Source of the DNA: Anaerolineae bacterium
Lineage (GTDB): Bacteria; Chloroflexota; Anaerolineae; Promineifilales; Promineifilaceae
Assembly: GCA_030425205.1 (NCBI GenBank)
Contig: JAUIAP010000004.1
Location: forward strand, 1 to 64,000
Direction: 5' to 3'
Length of the DNA: 64,000 nucleotides
Part shown: in pieces, positions 18,290 through 28,928 of the stretch
Position numbering within the stretch: position 1 is the first letter of the stretch
How the letters are laid out: each line of letters opens with the position of its first letter
The notes under the pieces: model-generated
Seen by the model: only the letters and a program-made list of their open reading frames with translations
Databases searched by the model: none
Told to the model about the DNA's origin: nothing
Translations under genes and position numbers: made by a program

Positions 18290-21200
18290 CTTTGCGCTCG
18301 ACGGCCCCACCTATGCCGCGCATCTGCGTGAACTGATGCGTGAACAGTTGGTCAGCAGCGGCGAACTCCCCGCCAGCGCACAACTTGAACTGCCCGCCGC
18401 CTATCGTGACATGCAGGCAAGCGGCCAACTTTGGGTCGATTCGCGCGGTTTGCCCATGCGCCAAATCATCGACATGCGACTCGCACCAGAGGCAGGCAAA
18501 GATTATCGCGTCGAAGCGCACATGGAGATGGATTTCTCCGACTATGGTGGCGAACGTGTCGCTGCGGTTGGAGACGGATATTTGACAAATTTAGCCACCG
18601 CGTTCGCATGGCATTTTTCCCCCGCACAGTTGGCGCGGTCAATCGACTTGAATGGGCTTGGTTCTGCGATGTTGCTTGTGTTGCTGGCGACGCTATTGGC
18701 ATTCGCCCTCATCCAACAGCGACGTCACCCCAACCTGCACGCCGCGATCAACCTCACCATCGTCGCGTCGATGTTGTTGAGTCCGCTGCTGCAAGCGCAG
18801 GTCGCCCATGCGGAACAGGCGCAGCTTGACCGCTTTACCGCTCGACAATCCGCATTGGAGACGACTTCGGCCGATCTTCTCACTAACAACATGCGTGCAG
18901 AAATGGGGGCAGATCGGCCGAATGATTCCGCCGCCCTCTCAAATAGTCGCACCGCTGCCCAGACGACCGATACAGATGGCGACGGTTTACCCGACGTGGA
19001 CGACGTCTGTCCCGCCGATGTCGATTGTGATGGCGACACGTTGACCGACTACGAAGAGGATCTGCTCGGCACCAATGCGCTGATGAATGACAGCGATGTG
19101 GATGGCATTGCGGACAATCTCGAAGTAGAGGGGTTTCTGGTGGGTGCTGTGCGCTGGCACTCCGACCCCAATCTGCTCGACAGCAACGACGACGGCATTG
19201 CTGACAGTCTCGAATGGGACGAATCAAATCAAGATTTTGACGGTGACGGCACGCCCAACATCCACGACTTTGACAACGACGGCGATGGTGTGCCAGATCG
19301 GTTAGACGTCTCGTTGTTTTCAGCGACGAAAGATGATGCGGGCAATGTCATCACTTTTAATGACGAGAACCCGCTCGAATTGATCGTTGACGATCTCGAT
19401 GTGGGCAAGATCACGTATGTCGATTTCCAGATTCGGCCGATCAATCCCGATCACCTTTGGTACGCATTCAACGTCCTCAACTGGCCGCACGATGATGAAG
19501 GGCAGGTGCAGGATATTGACAACAAAACGTTTTTCGACCTCTGTATTGAGAGCGGCGGCAGCGATTGCAACATGGGGCCAGATGACAATGTTGACATCCG
19601 TTTTGTGCCGATGTTGGAGATCACGCTGCCCAGCGATAACGGCAATTTGCCGCTGCAAACGGTCAAGTCGGTCACGGTCAACGTCACGCCGAGCGCATCC
19701 GTGCTGGACGGCGCTCCCGATGGACGCTCGCAAGGGACGATGACACTGACACAACAGGGTGACGATGTCTATGCTGAAATGGATATGATCGGCCCCAACG
19801 CCAATAACGCCAACGTCGGCGGCATTGTGCGTGTCTATGAGGGCAGTTGCGCCAATCAGGGCGACATCTTTGCGTCAGCGTTTACAGCGGGAGGCTTTGT
19901 CTCGCCCATGATTTATGAGTTCCCCTCTGGGTCGATTTACGATCAGACGGTCACCAACGTCAATTTGTCGCAGTGGGCCGATGGCAAACACGTCATCGGT
20001 GTACATAACCATGCACCCAACTACCTCGACGGCTGCGGGCAGATTCCCATGCTGATCAGCGAAGGCGGTCAAACCGTTGACAACGGGAAGCTAGAGCCAT
20101 ATCAAATCACCCTTCGCAAAGGGGATGATGCTGGCACGACCAACTTGGCACTCGTGCCGCTGCAACTGGTGACTGACCCGCAGACAGGCGAACATGTCGC
20201 CTTTAGCGGCAAGATGCTTTATCAGGCGGGGCAACGTTGGGACACGCAGCAGGTACGCATGGTGTGGGCGGTGCAGATGTTAACCGATGGCGGCTGCGCC
20301 CAGCGCAATTTGCCCGGCCGACCTGATCTTTGCACCCGTGAGCAGGACAACATCCCGCAAATTATCCACACCTATCCGGGCAGCTTTTACCTGACGGGAC
20401 TTGACGTGCGCGAAGATCACGGGGTCGATATGGCTATCATCTATGAAGACCCGACGGTGGACACAGATTGGGACGCGGATGGCCGGTTGATGCGGTTGAC
20501 ACGTGGATTGCACGAAACACTGTTTGTCAATCGGGATTGTGACGCGGTTGATCCAGACGGCAACTGTATTCATGACGGCGAGCGCGACATCACCATTCCA
20601 GAAATTGCCCGCCGCTTTGACCACACCGGCAACGCGGGAATCTCACAGACGGCACGCTGGGGCATTGACAACGTACTCGGCGTTGAGACCTACCGCTTCG
20701 ACCACATTGAGCAGGCACTGGCGGAAACGAGCGGCAAGCACACCCCCGCTATTTTGGCTGCCCACTTTACCGCCCCATGGTACACCGAACCGCTCAGCCC
20801 AACGCTGATGTATGCGTATGAACAAACGTATCGCGCCAGCAATCTCGATGCGAAGTTGCTGTCCAATGGCGGCATATCGTGGAGCGGTAACGCCATTCAG
20901 ATCAACATGAACGGTAACGGCAGCGATGTGACACGGACTGCGACGATAAAATTTTCGCCCTATCAATTTGACCCTGTCCGTGCCAGTTGGGAAGCGTTTC
21001 CGATGGCGGATTACTGGTTTGAATTAGAGCGACGCCTGACGGACACGCCACAAAGCGGCCGTGCAGCCACCACACAGCCTGACCCACTGACCGAAGAAGA
21101 GGTGCTGCTTACGCAGGTTGTTTACGCGCAATTTGAGGCGGGCGACACGGCAGAAAACAGCTCTGCGGCAACGCTTTCGGCAACGTCAGACGGCGTGACC

Positions 21201-24200
21201 ATCGCCTCCGATGCTGATCTAAACGCGATCAATCTGGGCGTGCGTGCTGGGGCGCGACTGCTCTATTTCCTGCCCGGAGAGAGTCGATTATTCCGCCAGG
21301 CGGTTGCAGAGTTTGATCTTGAATTTAAGAATGTCGTCAACCTAAATGGGCCAGACGGTAGACGTCTACCCGCAGCGAACATTGCTAGGGCCAAAGCGAA
21401 TAAAGTGGCAAAGTTAGCCGCACTCAAGCAGATGCGAACACGGCGCTTTGCCTCTAAGACAACTGCCGTGCTGAGTTTAGCCGCAACGGGGCTAGGGTTG
21501 GCGGGATCACTGTTCGGCAGCGGTGGTGTCCAGAGTGCCAGCGAAGTTGTGCTCACAAGCGTGGATGCCGCTAGTCAGGTTTATCACGCCGTTTCACTCG
21601 CCCAGTTAGGCGGCACGGTTGGTAAAACAACCGCTAGCTTGACAACGGCACAAAAAGCCCTGCATCAAACGCTGGCTGGCTTGCGACAGGCGCGGGTTGG
21701 ATTGGCGCGTGCCACCATTATCGGCGCAATTATTGCGGGCGTAATTACGTGGGGGGTCTTTTTCGTCCAGTTGGCATCGGCCGATACGAACAGCATCGAA
21801 TTCAACGCCCTGCTTGCCAACACCGTCGCCAGCACGATTGTGCTTGTGGCGACCGTGATTATCAGCCTCGTCTCTGTCGCTGGCGCAATTTTGCTCGCCG
21901 TCGTCGCCGTGATCGATCTCATTTTGTTTATCATTTGCAAGGCGGGTGTCGATGCGTTGTGTGGTGTGGGCATTTTGGTCAGCTTCACCAGTTGGTTTAG
22001 CGACGCGCTGTATACGGGCGATGTGCTGATCGACGTTGAGCGTGAAAAACCACCCATCACCAATTTGCGAGGGTTAAGCCCCGGCTTGCGCGAGCCAGAA
22101 AAAGGGTTTGTGCCAGGTAATGCGCTGGTCTTTTCGGCCGATATTCGCTCCATCATCAACCACAAGCCCCCCTCTGGCACGTTCAAAGATGTGGTCAAGG
22201 ACGATGAGTTTTATACCCCGCAAGATTTGGCACGCACCACCTTTAACTACACGTTGAGCCAGCAGCCGCAGGAAATTTCGGCCGAACTTGACCAGATGAA
22301 CGCTCTCTGGACAGGCATCAAACCATTCGCCACCAAACGCTACATCTTCGAGCAAATTTTCTTCAGAGAACGCGAAACGCAGCAATTTTGGTACGGTATC
22401 GCCGACAAGACGGCGACAACCGAACCGATCCCGATCATGCAGGCGGGGCGCAATCAAACGTTCCAGCTTTTCCTCAACACGGGCGCGGCCTTCCCCACCT
22501 ACGGCTGTTGGGTTGGCAACTGTTCGTTCGAGGCACCCGTCACCAATTCCAGCAGCACGCCGATTGGCGATAGCTTAGCGATGGATATTTTCCCCGCCAC
22601 GCTTGACGAGTTCTACAATATGGGACGCGGCGAAGCGGGTGGCGGCTGGGTCGGATTGGTGATGGATCAGGCCGACCACGACGGTGATGGGCTGATTTCG
22701 CCTAACTTCAACGGCTCCGACCCGCACCCCAATAGTTGGGACGCGGACGGCGACAAGCTGTCTGACCGCTTCGAGTTGGAGCAGCAAGCACTCGGTCGTG
22801 CCAACGGCGGTTACCTGTTTGACCCGCTCAATGCCGATGCCGATAGCGACACGCTCAACGATGCACGGGAATGGCAGCTTGGCACAAACCCGAATCAGGC
22901 CGACAGCGACGGAGATGGCTTGGACGATCACGTTGAGGTGAACGGCTGGATGTTTACCTATGCGCCTGGCAAAACGATGCGCGTCTCATCCAACCCCTTG
23001 CTCAGCGACAGCGACCTTGACGGCATGACCGATCTGCTGGAGATGCAACTGCACGCGGCAAACGCGGTCGCGTTCCCCTTTCATCCGCTCGTTTACAACG
23101 AATCGCCAGTGGGTCTCTACGCCGCCTTGTCCGACAGCGATGGTGTGGTTGAGCCAGGCGATGTGCTGACCTACACCGCGCAGGTGGTCAACAACATCGC
23201 CGCGCCGCTGATTGTGGACGGCACGCTCACCACCGACATGCCCGCCGCGCTGGGCGGTGGCACGCAGACGGACGCGCTCTTGCTGACGCGAGCGAGTGCG
23301 TTCACACAGTCGGTTGTGGCGACGGCGAGCGGTGGCTCGGCAACGGTGCCGATTTCGTCAAGCGTGGCCGCCGATGTGAGCGCGACCGATCTCAACGCGA
23401 GCTACACATGGTCGGCCGATGCGCCGACGACGTTTGATGCGCCCGTGCGTTTTAGCACGCTGCTAGATGACACCTTGCTGACGCTCGAATCGGCCGATTT
23501 CACACCCCAACAGTTCACCAATGCTGTCGTCAACAGTTTGACGGGCGTGACCTTCCAATCGCGCACGAGAGGTGGGGCGGCGACAGAGGTTTTTGATGCT
23601 GGTTCGGCCGAAACTGCCGCCTATCCGCTCAACATCGCCTGTACATATGGCGACAGTTGCCTCGTCGTGTGGGCTGAACGCACCAGCGCGAGCGCGGCGT
23701 ACAGCGTGATGGGTCAGCTAAACGGCGGCACCCCGTTCGCCATCGCCAGCGGCAGCGCAACAGAACAGCATCTCTACCCCAGCGTCGCCAGCAATGGCAG
23801 CGATTTTGTCGTCGCGTGGTCGCGTCAGAAAGAGGGCAACTTTGAGCTAGTCGTGCGCTCTGTGTCGGCGGCAGGTGCGCTCGGTACAGTGAGCCGCCTC
23901 GATAATCAACTCGAAACCGTCGTCACGGAAGCCGATCTTTTCCCCGCTATCGCTGCGACAGGCAGCAGCTACACCGTCGTCTGGCAGCACGACCACTCGA
24001 CTAGCGACAGCGAGATTTGGCAGGCGCAGGTGAGTGCCAGCGGCGCATATGTCGCCAACAGCATCAGCGCACTGACGGCCGACTCTGTGCTCAACAGCAC
24101 ACCGCACATCGCCTTCAACGACACGTCGGCACAATCGCTCGTTGTGTGGATCAACGCCGGCGATCACGTTATGGCAAAAGTGGGCAGCGCAGATGCGGCT

Positions 24201-27200
24201 ATCGTCGGCAATCGCGGCCAACAGGCGGCCATCACCGCGCCGCAAGCGCATCTGCTGACATCGGCCGAATTGCCAGCCAGTTGGGTCGTTAGTTGGCAAG
24301 CACGCACCAGCGCAACGGACGGCTTCCTGCACTATCAATCGTTAACGGCCGACGGACAGCCGCACACCAATAAGCAAAGCGTCGCATGGCAAAACGGCGC
24401 AATGGCAGCCAGCACCGCCGACTGCACCGCCACCGCTTGCCAACTGGTTCGCACGACCAGCGGTGGCGTGCGCTGGTCGGCCGCCACCCTGACGTTTAAC
24501 GGGTTGACGGGCAACGTCGGCTCCTTAATCGTCAGCGAGACGACCCGCGTCACCATCGACGACGACAATCCTGATGCGGCGACGCTGATCGTCGGCAACT
24601 TTATCGTGCCAGACCGCTCGGTTGTGGTTGGCGGCAAGGCTTCTGATCCAACATCCTATATTACGACGGTCGAGGTCAGCATCGACGGGGGCGCATTCCA
24701 GCCCGCGACGGGCGCAGAGATGTGGGCGTTTGAGTGGGACGTACCAGCGGGTGATGCGACCTACACGATTGACGTGCGTAGTACCGATGCGGTTGGCAAT
24801 AGCACGGTGACCCGTTTCAACGCCGTCACCGACAACGTGCCGCCCGCGCTGACGATTACGCAGGCGACAGACAGCCGTGTGCCGCTGCGCCGCGATGCAA
24901 ATAACAAGTGGGTGTTTGACCTCGACGGCACGGTGAGCGATGCGACGAGCGGTGTCGAACAGGTGACCATCGCCATTGATGGCAACACGACGCAGATTGC
25001 CGCGCTCGCTGCGGGGACGTGGAGCCACAGCTTTACGGTTGACGACTTTAGCTTGAACAACCAGCTATTTCCGTCCAACCCGATCACGCTGAGCGTGACG
25101 GCCATCGACAACGCTGATCCAGCGGGGAACAGCACGACGGTGGTGCGCCGCTTGCTGATTGACGAGGCGGGGCCAGCGGCCGATTTGCAGTCGCACCCGC
25201 CTAACGCACAGCTCAAGCTCGGCACGCAAATCACAGGAACGATTTCCGACACGCACAGCGCGGTTAGTGCGGTTGAGGTCGCCTTTACGCGGGCGGAACT
25301 GCTCGACAGCATGGCTGATCCACGTTTGCTCATGCCGTTTGACGACGCGATTGGGTCGCGCTTTTTTGCCGACGTTTCGGCCGATAATCGCCTCTTCACC
25401 TGCACCGACATCACCTGCCCAACGACGGGGGTCGCTGGGCAGTACGGTCGCGCCGTTCAGTTTGACGGCGTGGATGATATGATTCGGCCGATTATCGTCA
25501 ACAGCCCCTACGACATTCTCGAAACCGACTACACGCTTAGCCTCTGGTTCAACACAAGCTGCGCCGATTGTGGCATCTTTAGCGCAGTGTCGGGTGATTA
25601 TCCCAGCGTGGCTGGCGTTGATCGCTCGATCTATCTCGAAAATGGCAACGTCTGTATGAATGTCTGGACGGGCGCATCGTTCCAGACTGGCTGTTCGGCG
25701 TTCACCAACTACGCGGATAGCGCATGGCATCAGCTTTTTCACACGATTGGCGCGGAGGGCAACCGCCTCTACGTCAATGGCACGCTCGCCGTTTCGACCG
25801 CTGCCACCAGTTCAGCCCACCCACAAAACAGTGTCCACATCGGCTGGTCGGGGGTCGGCAGTGCGCCCTATTTTGACGGGATGCTGGATGAGCTGGCGAT
25901 TTATGACGTGGCGTTGAGTTCGGCCGAAATCAGCAGCCTCTACCGCAACTGGCAACCCGCCACACTTGACAACGACGGCTGGCAGCACACCATTCCCGCT
26001 GGTCTTGAAGGGTATTACCAAATCGACGTGCGCGGCACGGACGCACACGGCAATCAGACAAGCCGCGATCAGTGGCGCACGTGGCGCGGCCTGATCGATT
26101 CGCAGTCGCCGCGTGTGGCTATCGACGTGGCGTATGACGGGATTGACTCGACGGCGCAAACGCTGTTTACCGTTTCGGCCGAAGACGACAACCTCACAAC
26201 CGACCAGCTCGTCAACCACTGCAACACAGCATCACTCGTGCGTGGCTATCGCAACGATGCGTGGTGGCAGGAGTGGGGCGACGGTCAGCAGTTGAATAGA
26301 TTGAGCAGCGACTGCACCGCCAGCGGTTTCCAGACGGGTGAGCTGTTTGCACGCGCCTGTGACACACTCGGCAACTGCGGCGCGGCTGTGCCAGAGCAGA
26401 CGTGGGCGTACCTGAGCGACAACGGGCAGGTCACCAACGAGAACGGATCAAACGACATCGTGCGCTTCAATTTGTATGATGGCAGCGGGCGCGAAACGGT
26501 GGTCGAACGCTTGCACATCGTGCGCGACATCGACTTTGACGAACTGCGCGGCCATCTGTATTGGGTTGAGGTGGACGATTCGGCCGATAGTGCCGCCATC
26601 TGGCGTGCCGATCTCAACGGCAACAACCCAACCCAACTGCGCGGCGGCATCGCTGGCAGTGCGAGCGGCATCCGCAACACAACGCTGGCGGTTGATGCGG
26701 CTGGCAACAAACTATACTGGAGCGAACAGCAGTACATTCGCCGCGCCAATCTCGACATGAGCAACGTCGAAACGGTTTGGTCGTTTGTGCCAATCAGCGG
26801 TGACTATTGCGGTCTCGACTATGCGGCGGTCAATGCGCTGGAAATCGATCATGACAACAACAAACTGATCTGGTCGTTTTCGCGCTGGCTGCACCCGACG
26901 GCCGACGCGGTGTTCACCGCCAATCTCAACGGCACAGGGTTGACGCAAATTGCAGGCGCGTCGCTTGACTGGACAAGCTTGGGCAGTTGTCCGTTTGCGG
27001 GTGCGGTCAAAATTGCCGACCTGCATGTGGTGCCGCAAAACGACCAGCTTTTCTGGGTCGATTACGATGCGGGCGTTGTACGTGCCAATCTGGACGGCAG
27101 CGGCGCGACGACGATTATCGACGTGCCGCGTGTCAACTTCTGGACATCGCTACACGCCGACGCGCCGAGCAACACGCTCTACTGGCTGCAATACGACCGA

Positions 27201-28928
27201 CTCTATCGGGCGGGCTTGGACGGCAGCGATTATGGGCAACTGCTGCCTGGCACACAGGGGGTTCGCACGGTGATGCGGGCGATCACGCTGCCCGGCGAGC
27301 AGTTTGCCGCGCCTGATATGACGCTGACCATCGCGCCAGAGCGCGAGGTAGTTGTGGGCGTGCAAAATGTGGCGGTCGTGGTGACAGCGACGAGCGGCTA
27401 CGTGACGGGCAAACATCCGCAGGTGACGCTGAATCTGCCAACGGGCTTGAGCTACGTCAGCGCGACGCCCGACATCTGCATCTATGCGGCAGCGCAACCA
27501 GAGCGCGTGACGTGTACACCGACGGACGACATTAAGCACGAGTCGCCGCTGGTGATTGATCTGACGCTTAACGTGGCGGCAGGGGAGCAGGGAGCGTTGC
27601 CGATTACGGGGGTGATTTCGGCCGAAAATGGCGAACACAACCCGAACAACAATACCGTCGTCAGCAACAAACTGTTTACCACGCTTCCCTACGTTCCGAC
27701 CGACAGCGGTGGCGATATGCGCGTCTACTACGGCGCGTATCAGGCGATCCGCGAACGCAACATTGCCACAGGCGCAGATGCACTCGTTGCGTCAACTGGC
27801 GGCAATGTTTATGCGGTCGATGTGGATGCAACCAACGCCAAAATCTACTGGTCAGAAGACGACACAGGCACGCTTCGCCGCGCCAACTTGGACGGCACGC
27901 AGGTCGAAACGTTGGTCACGGGACTGCCAACAGGCAGCTTCCCAACAACGGCGGTCGATGTGCTGGTGGTGGAGCAGCACGACAAGCTATATTGGACAAA
28001 CGACCTCGACGTGTGGTGGGCGAACCTCGACGGTTCGGACGCGGCACAGTTTTGGACACCAGTCAACAACGCCGATTTGCGCCGCAACGGCACCGTGCTC
28101 TTAAGCGGTGCGCTGGTTGATACGCTCAGTGTAGAGTCTGTTGCCGTCCAAATTGATGGCGGCGCATGGATGACGGCGACGGCCGATGTGACAAACAACC
28201 GCTGGGAATATGCGTGGCAGGTGGGGGATCAGGCGACGGCTGAAAACGGCTCCTTCCCCGTGACCGTCAAGTTAACCGACGGCGCAGGGCGCACGGCACA
28301 GGTAATCGAAACGGTGCGGGTCGATCTCATCCCACCAGAGCCGCCGACGATGACGGTTGCGCTTACTGGCGGTCAGCCGATCAGTCGCGGCGCAACCATC
28401 CGCAACAGCAATCCGTCGATGACGATTAACTGGACGGCTCCCGTTGATGTCAACGGCATCGCTAACGTTTATGCGGGCTGGACAGACGCGGCGACGGCGA
28501 CGCTTGGCGAACTGACCGCCTACAGCGGCGGCGCAGGATCGCACACACAGACGTTGGGCGAGGCACAAATCAAGTACGCCCATCTGATCGTGGTTGACGA
28601 CGGCGGCAATCAGGTCGCGCAAAACTTTGGCCCAGTCTACTTTGATAGCGCGGTTACACCCGCCCTGATCGACCATGCGCCCGACGTGTGGCTCAATACA
28701 GCGAGCAATCAATTCGGCCGATTTGAGGCACAGGCTGGCACACAGCAGCTTTTCGCCTCATGGAACGCGACCCATCTCAGCTTTGTCTACGAGGGCGGCA
28801 ACTGGAACAGCGATGGCGATCTGTTCCTCTATCTCGACACAGGCGCGGGTGGGGAAGCTCCCTTTACAACCCGTTTGGGGCAGGGGCAACTGTGCTGCTG
28901 CCCAGTGGATTTGGTGCCGATTTTGTGA
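18195..28928 (+). CDS. Giant surface protein, central part: TSP3 repeats, transmembrane cluster, LamG-like, YWTD and DUF11 domains
   Basis: The ORF is 3577 codons; about the first 25-30 precede the frame switch and are out of frame. In order: rest of the N-terminal domain; two hydrophobic helices (nt 18650-18795); calcium-type TSP3 repeats DTDGDGLPDVDD (nt 18970-19310); a long region of unknown fold; about four hydrophobic helices (nt 21460-21990); a second TSP3 block (nt 22670-23040); a DUF11-like domain; a propeller-like region (WAERTS, WSRQ, WQHD); Ig-like domains; a LamG/concanavalin-like domain (nt 25330-25940); YWTD/LDLR-B-like repeats (LYWSEQQYIRRANLD, LYWTNDLDVWWANLD); DUF11; Ig-like. 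It ends at 28928 by apparent frameshift 2 near a GGGG run at about 28850. Probably a cell-surface binding protein; ligand unknown. Confidence 0.85.
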   Translation: MPPMATRSRFWLPRPTSPVNRPATPTKHTVYSFALDGPTYAAHLRELMREQLVSSGELPASAQLELPAAYRDMQASGQLWVDSRGLPMRQIIDMRLAPEAGKDYRVEAHMEMDFSDYGGERVAAVGDGYLTNLATAFAWHFSPAQLARSIDLNGLGSAMLLVLLATLLAFALIQQRRHPNLHAAINLTIVASMLLSPLLQAQVAHAEQAQLDRFTARQSALETTSADLLTNNMRAEMGADRPNDSAALSNSRTAAQTTDTDGDGLPDVDDVCPADVDCDGDTLTDYEEDLLGTNALMNDSDVDGIADNLEVEGFLVGAVRWHSDPNLLDSNDDGIADSLEWDESNQDFDGDGTPNIHDFDNDGDGVPDRLDVSLFSATKDDAGNVITFNDENPLELIVDDLDVGKITYVDFQIRPINPDHLWYAFNVLNWPHDDEGQVQDIDNKTFFDLCIESGGSDCNMGPDDNVDIRFVPMLEITLPSDNGNLPLQTVKSVTVNVTPSASVLDGAPDGRSQGTMTLTQQGDDVYAEMDMIGPNANNANVGGIVRVYEGSCANQGDIFASAFTAGGFVSPMIYEFPSGSIYDQTVTNVNLSQWADGKHVIGVHNHAPNYLDGCGQIPMLISEGGQTVDNGKLEPYQITLRKGDDAGTTNLALVPLQLVTDPQTGEHVAFSGKMLYQAGQRWDTQQVRMVWAVQMLTDGGCAQRNLPGRPDLCTREQDNIPQIIHTYPGSFYLTGLDVREDHGVDMAIIYEDPTVDTDWDADGRLMRLTRGLHETLFVNRDCDAVDPDGNCIHDGERDITIPEIARRFDHTGNAGISQTARWGIDNVLGVETYRFDHIEQALAETSGKHTPAILAAHFTAPWYTEPLSPTLMYAYEQTYRASNLDAKLLSNGGISWSGNAIQINMNGNGSDVTRTATIKFSPYQFDPVRASWEAFPMADYWFELERRLTDTPQSGRAATTQPDPLTEEEVLLTQVVYAQFEAGDTAENSSAATLSATSDGVTIASDADLNAINLGVRAGARLLYFLPGESRLFRQAVAEFDLEFKNVVNLNGPDGRRLPAANIARAKANKVAKLAALKQMRTRRFASKTTAVLSLAATGLGLAGSLFGSGGVQSASEVVLTSVDAASQVYHAVSLAQLGGTVGKTTASLTTAQKALHQTLAGLRQARVGLARATIIGAIIAGVITWGVFFVQLASADTNSIEFNALLANTVASTIVLVATVIISLVSVAGAILLAVVAVIDLILFIICKAGVDALCGVGILVSFTSWFSDALYTGDVLIDVEREKPPITNLRGLSPGLREPEKGFVPGNALVFSADIRSIINHKPPSGTFKDVVKDDEFYTPQDLARTTFNYTLSQQPQEISAELDQMNALWTGIKPFATKRYIFEQIFFRERETQQFWYGIADKTATTEPIPIMQAGRNQTFQLFLNTGAAFPTYGCWVGNCSFEAPVTNSSSTPIGDSLAMDIFPATLDEFYNMGRGEAGGGWVGLVMDQADHDGDGLISPNFNGSDPHPNSWDADGDKLSDRFELEQQALGRANGGYLFDPLNADADSDTLNDAREWQLGTNPNQADSDGDGLDDHVEVNGWMFTYAPGKTMRVSSNPLLSDSDLDGMTDLLEMQLHAANAVAFPFHPLVYNESPVGLYAALSDSDGVVEPGDVLTYTAQVVNNIAAPLIVDGTLTTDMPAALGGGTQTDALLLTRASAFTQSVVATASGGSATVPISSSVAADVSATDLNASYTWSADAPTTFDAPVRFSTLLDDTLLTLESADFTPQQFTNAVVNSLTGVTFQSRTRGGAATEVFDAGSAETAAYPLNIACTYGDSCLVVWAERTSASAAYSVMGQLNGGTPFAIASGSATEQHLYPSVASNGSDFVVAWSRQKEGNFELVVRSVSAAGALGTVSRLDNQLETVVTEADLFPAIAATGSSYTVVWQHDHSTSDSEIWQAQVSASGAYVANSISALTADSVLNSTPHIAFNDTSAQSLVVWINAGDHVMAKVGSADAAIVGNRGQQAAITAPQAHLLTSAELPASWVVSWQARTSATDGFLHYQSLTADGQPHTNKQSVAWQNGAMAASTADCTATACQLVRTTSGGVRWSAATLTFNGLTGNVGSLIVSETTRVTIDDDNPDAATLIVGNFIVPDRSVVVGGKASDPTSYITTVEVSIDGGAFQPATGAEMWAFEWDVPAGDATYTIDVRSTDAVGNSTVTRFNAVTDNVPPALTITQATDSRVPLRRDANNKWVFDLDGTVSDATSGVEQVTIAIDGNTTQIAALAAGTWSHSFTVDDFSLNNQLFPSNPITLSVTAIDNADPAGNSTTVVRRLLIDEAGPAADLQSHPPNAQLKLGTQITGTISDTHSAVSAVEVAFTRAELLDSMADPRLLMPFDDAIGSRFFADVSADNRLFTCTDITCPTTGVAGQYGRAVQFDGVDDMIRPIIVNSPYDILETDYTLSLWFNTSCADCGIFSAVSGDYPSVAGVDRSIYLENGNVCMNVWTGASFQTGCSAFTNYADSAWHQLFHTIGAEGNRLYVNGTLAVSTAATSSAHPQNSVHIGWSGVGSAPYFDGMLDELAIYDVALSSAEISSLYRNWQPATLDNDGWQHTIPAGLEGYYQIDVRGTDAHGNQTSRDQWRTWRGLIDSQSPRVAIDVAYDGIDSTAQTLFTVSAEDDNLTTDQLVNHCNTASLVRGYRNDAWWQEWGDGQQLNRLSSDCTASGFQTGELFARACDTLGNCGAAVPEQTWAYLSDNGQVTNENGSNDIVRFNLYDGSGRETVVERLHIVRDIDFDELRGHLYWVEVDDSADSAAIWRADLNGNNPTQLRGGIAGSASGIRNTTLAVDAAGNKLYWSEQQYIRRANLDMSNVETVWSFVPISGDYCGLDYAAVNALEIDHDNNKLIWSFSRWLHPTADAVFTANLNGTGLTQIAGASLDWTSLGSCPFAGAVKIADLHVVPQNDQLFWVDYDAGVVRANLDGSGATTIIDVPRVNFWTSLHADAPSNTLYWLQYDRLYRAGLDGSDYGQLLPGTQGVRTVMRAITLPGEQFAAPDMTLTIAPEREVVVGVQNVAVVVTATSGYVTGKHPQVTLNLPTGLSYVSATPDICIYAAAQPERVTCTPTDDIKHESPLVIDLTLNVAAGEQGALPITGVISAENGEHNPNNNTVVSNKLFTTLPYVPTDSGGDMRVYYGAYQAIRERNIATGADALVASTGGNVYAVDVDATNAKIYWSEDDTGTLRRANLDGTQVETLVTGLPTGSFPTTAVDVLVVEQHDKLYWTNDLDVWWANLDGSDAAQFWTPVNNADLRRNGTVLLSGALVDTLSVESVAVQIDGGAWMTATADVTNNRWEYAWQVGDQATAENGSFPVTVKLTDGAGRTAQVIETVRVDLIPPEPPTMTVALTGGQPISRGATIRNSNPSMTINWTAPVDVNGIANVYAGWTDAATATLGELTAYSGGAGSHTQTLGEAQIKYAHLIVVDDGGNQVAQNFGPVYFDSAVTPALIDHAPDVWLNTASNQFGRFEAQAGTQQLFASWNATHLSFVYEGGNWNSDGDLFLYLDTGAGGEAPFTTRLGQGQLCCCPVDLVPIL

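Noticed and set aside
18255..18290. Programmed +1 ribosomal frameshift in the giant gene
   Set aside because: No slow codon or in-frame stop at the switch site and no conserved shift motif; an indel or sequence error is simpler. Kept only as an alternative.
28840..28870. Programmed -1 frameshift at the GGGG run
   Set aside because: The sequence does not form an X XXY YYZ slippery heptamer in the zero frame; a missing G in a homopolymer is simpler.
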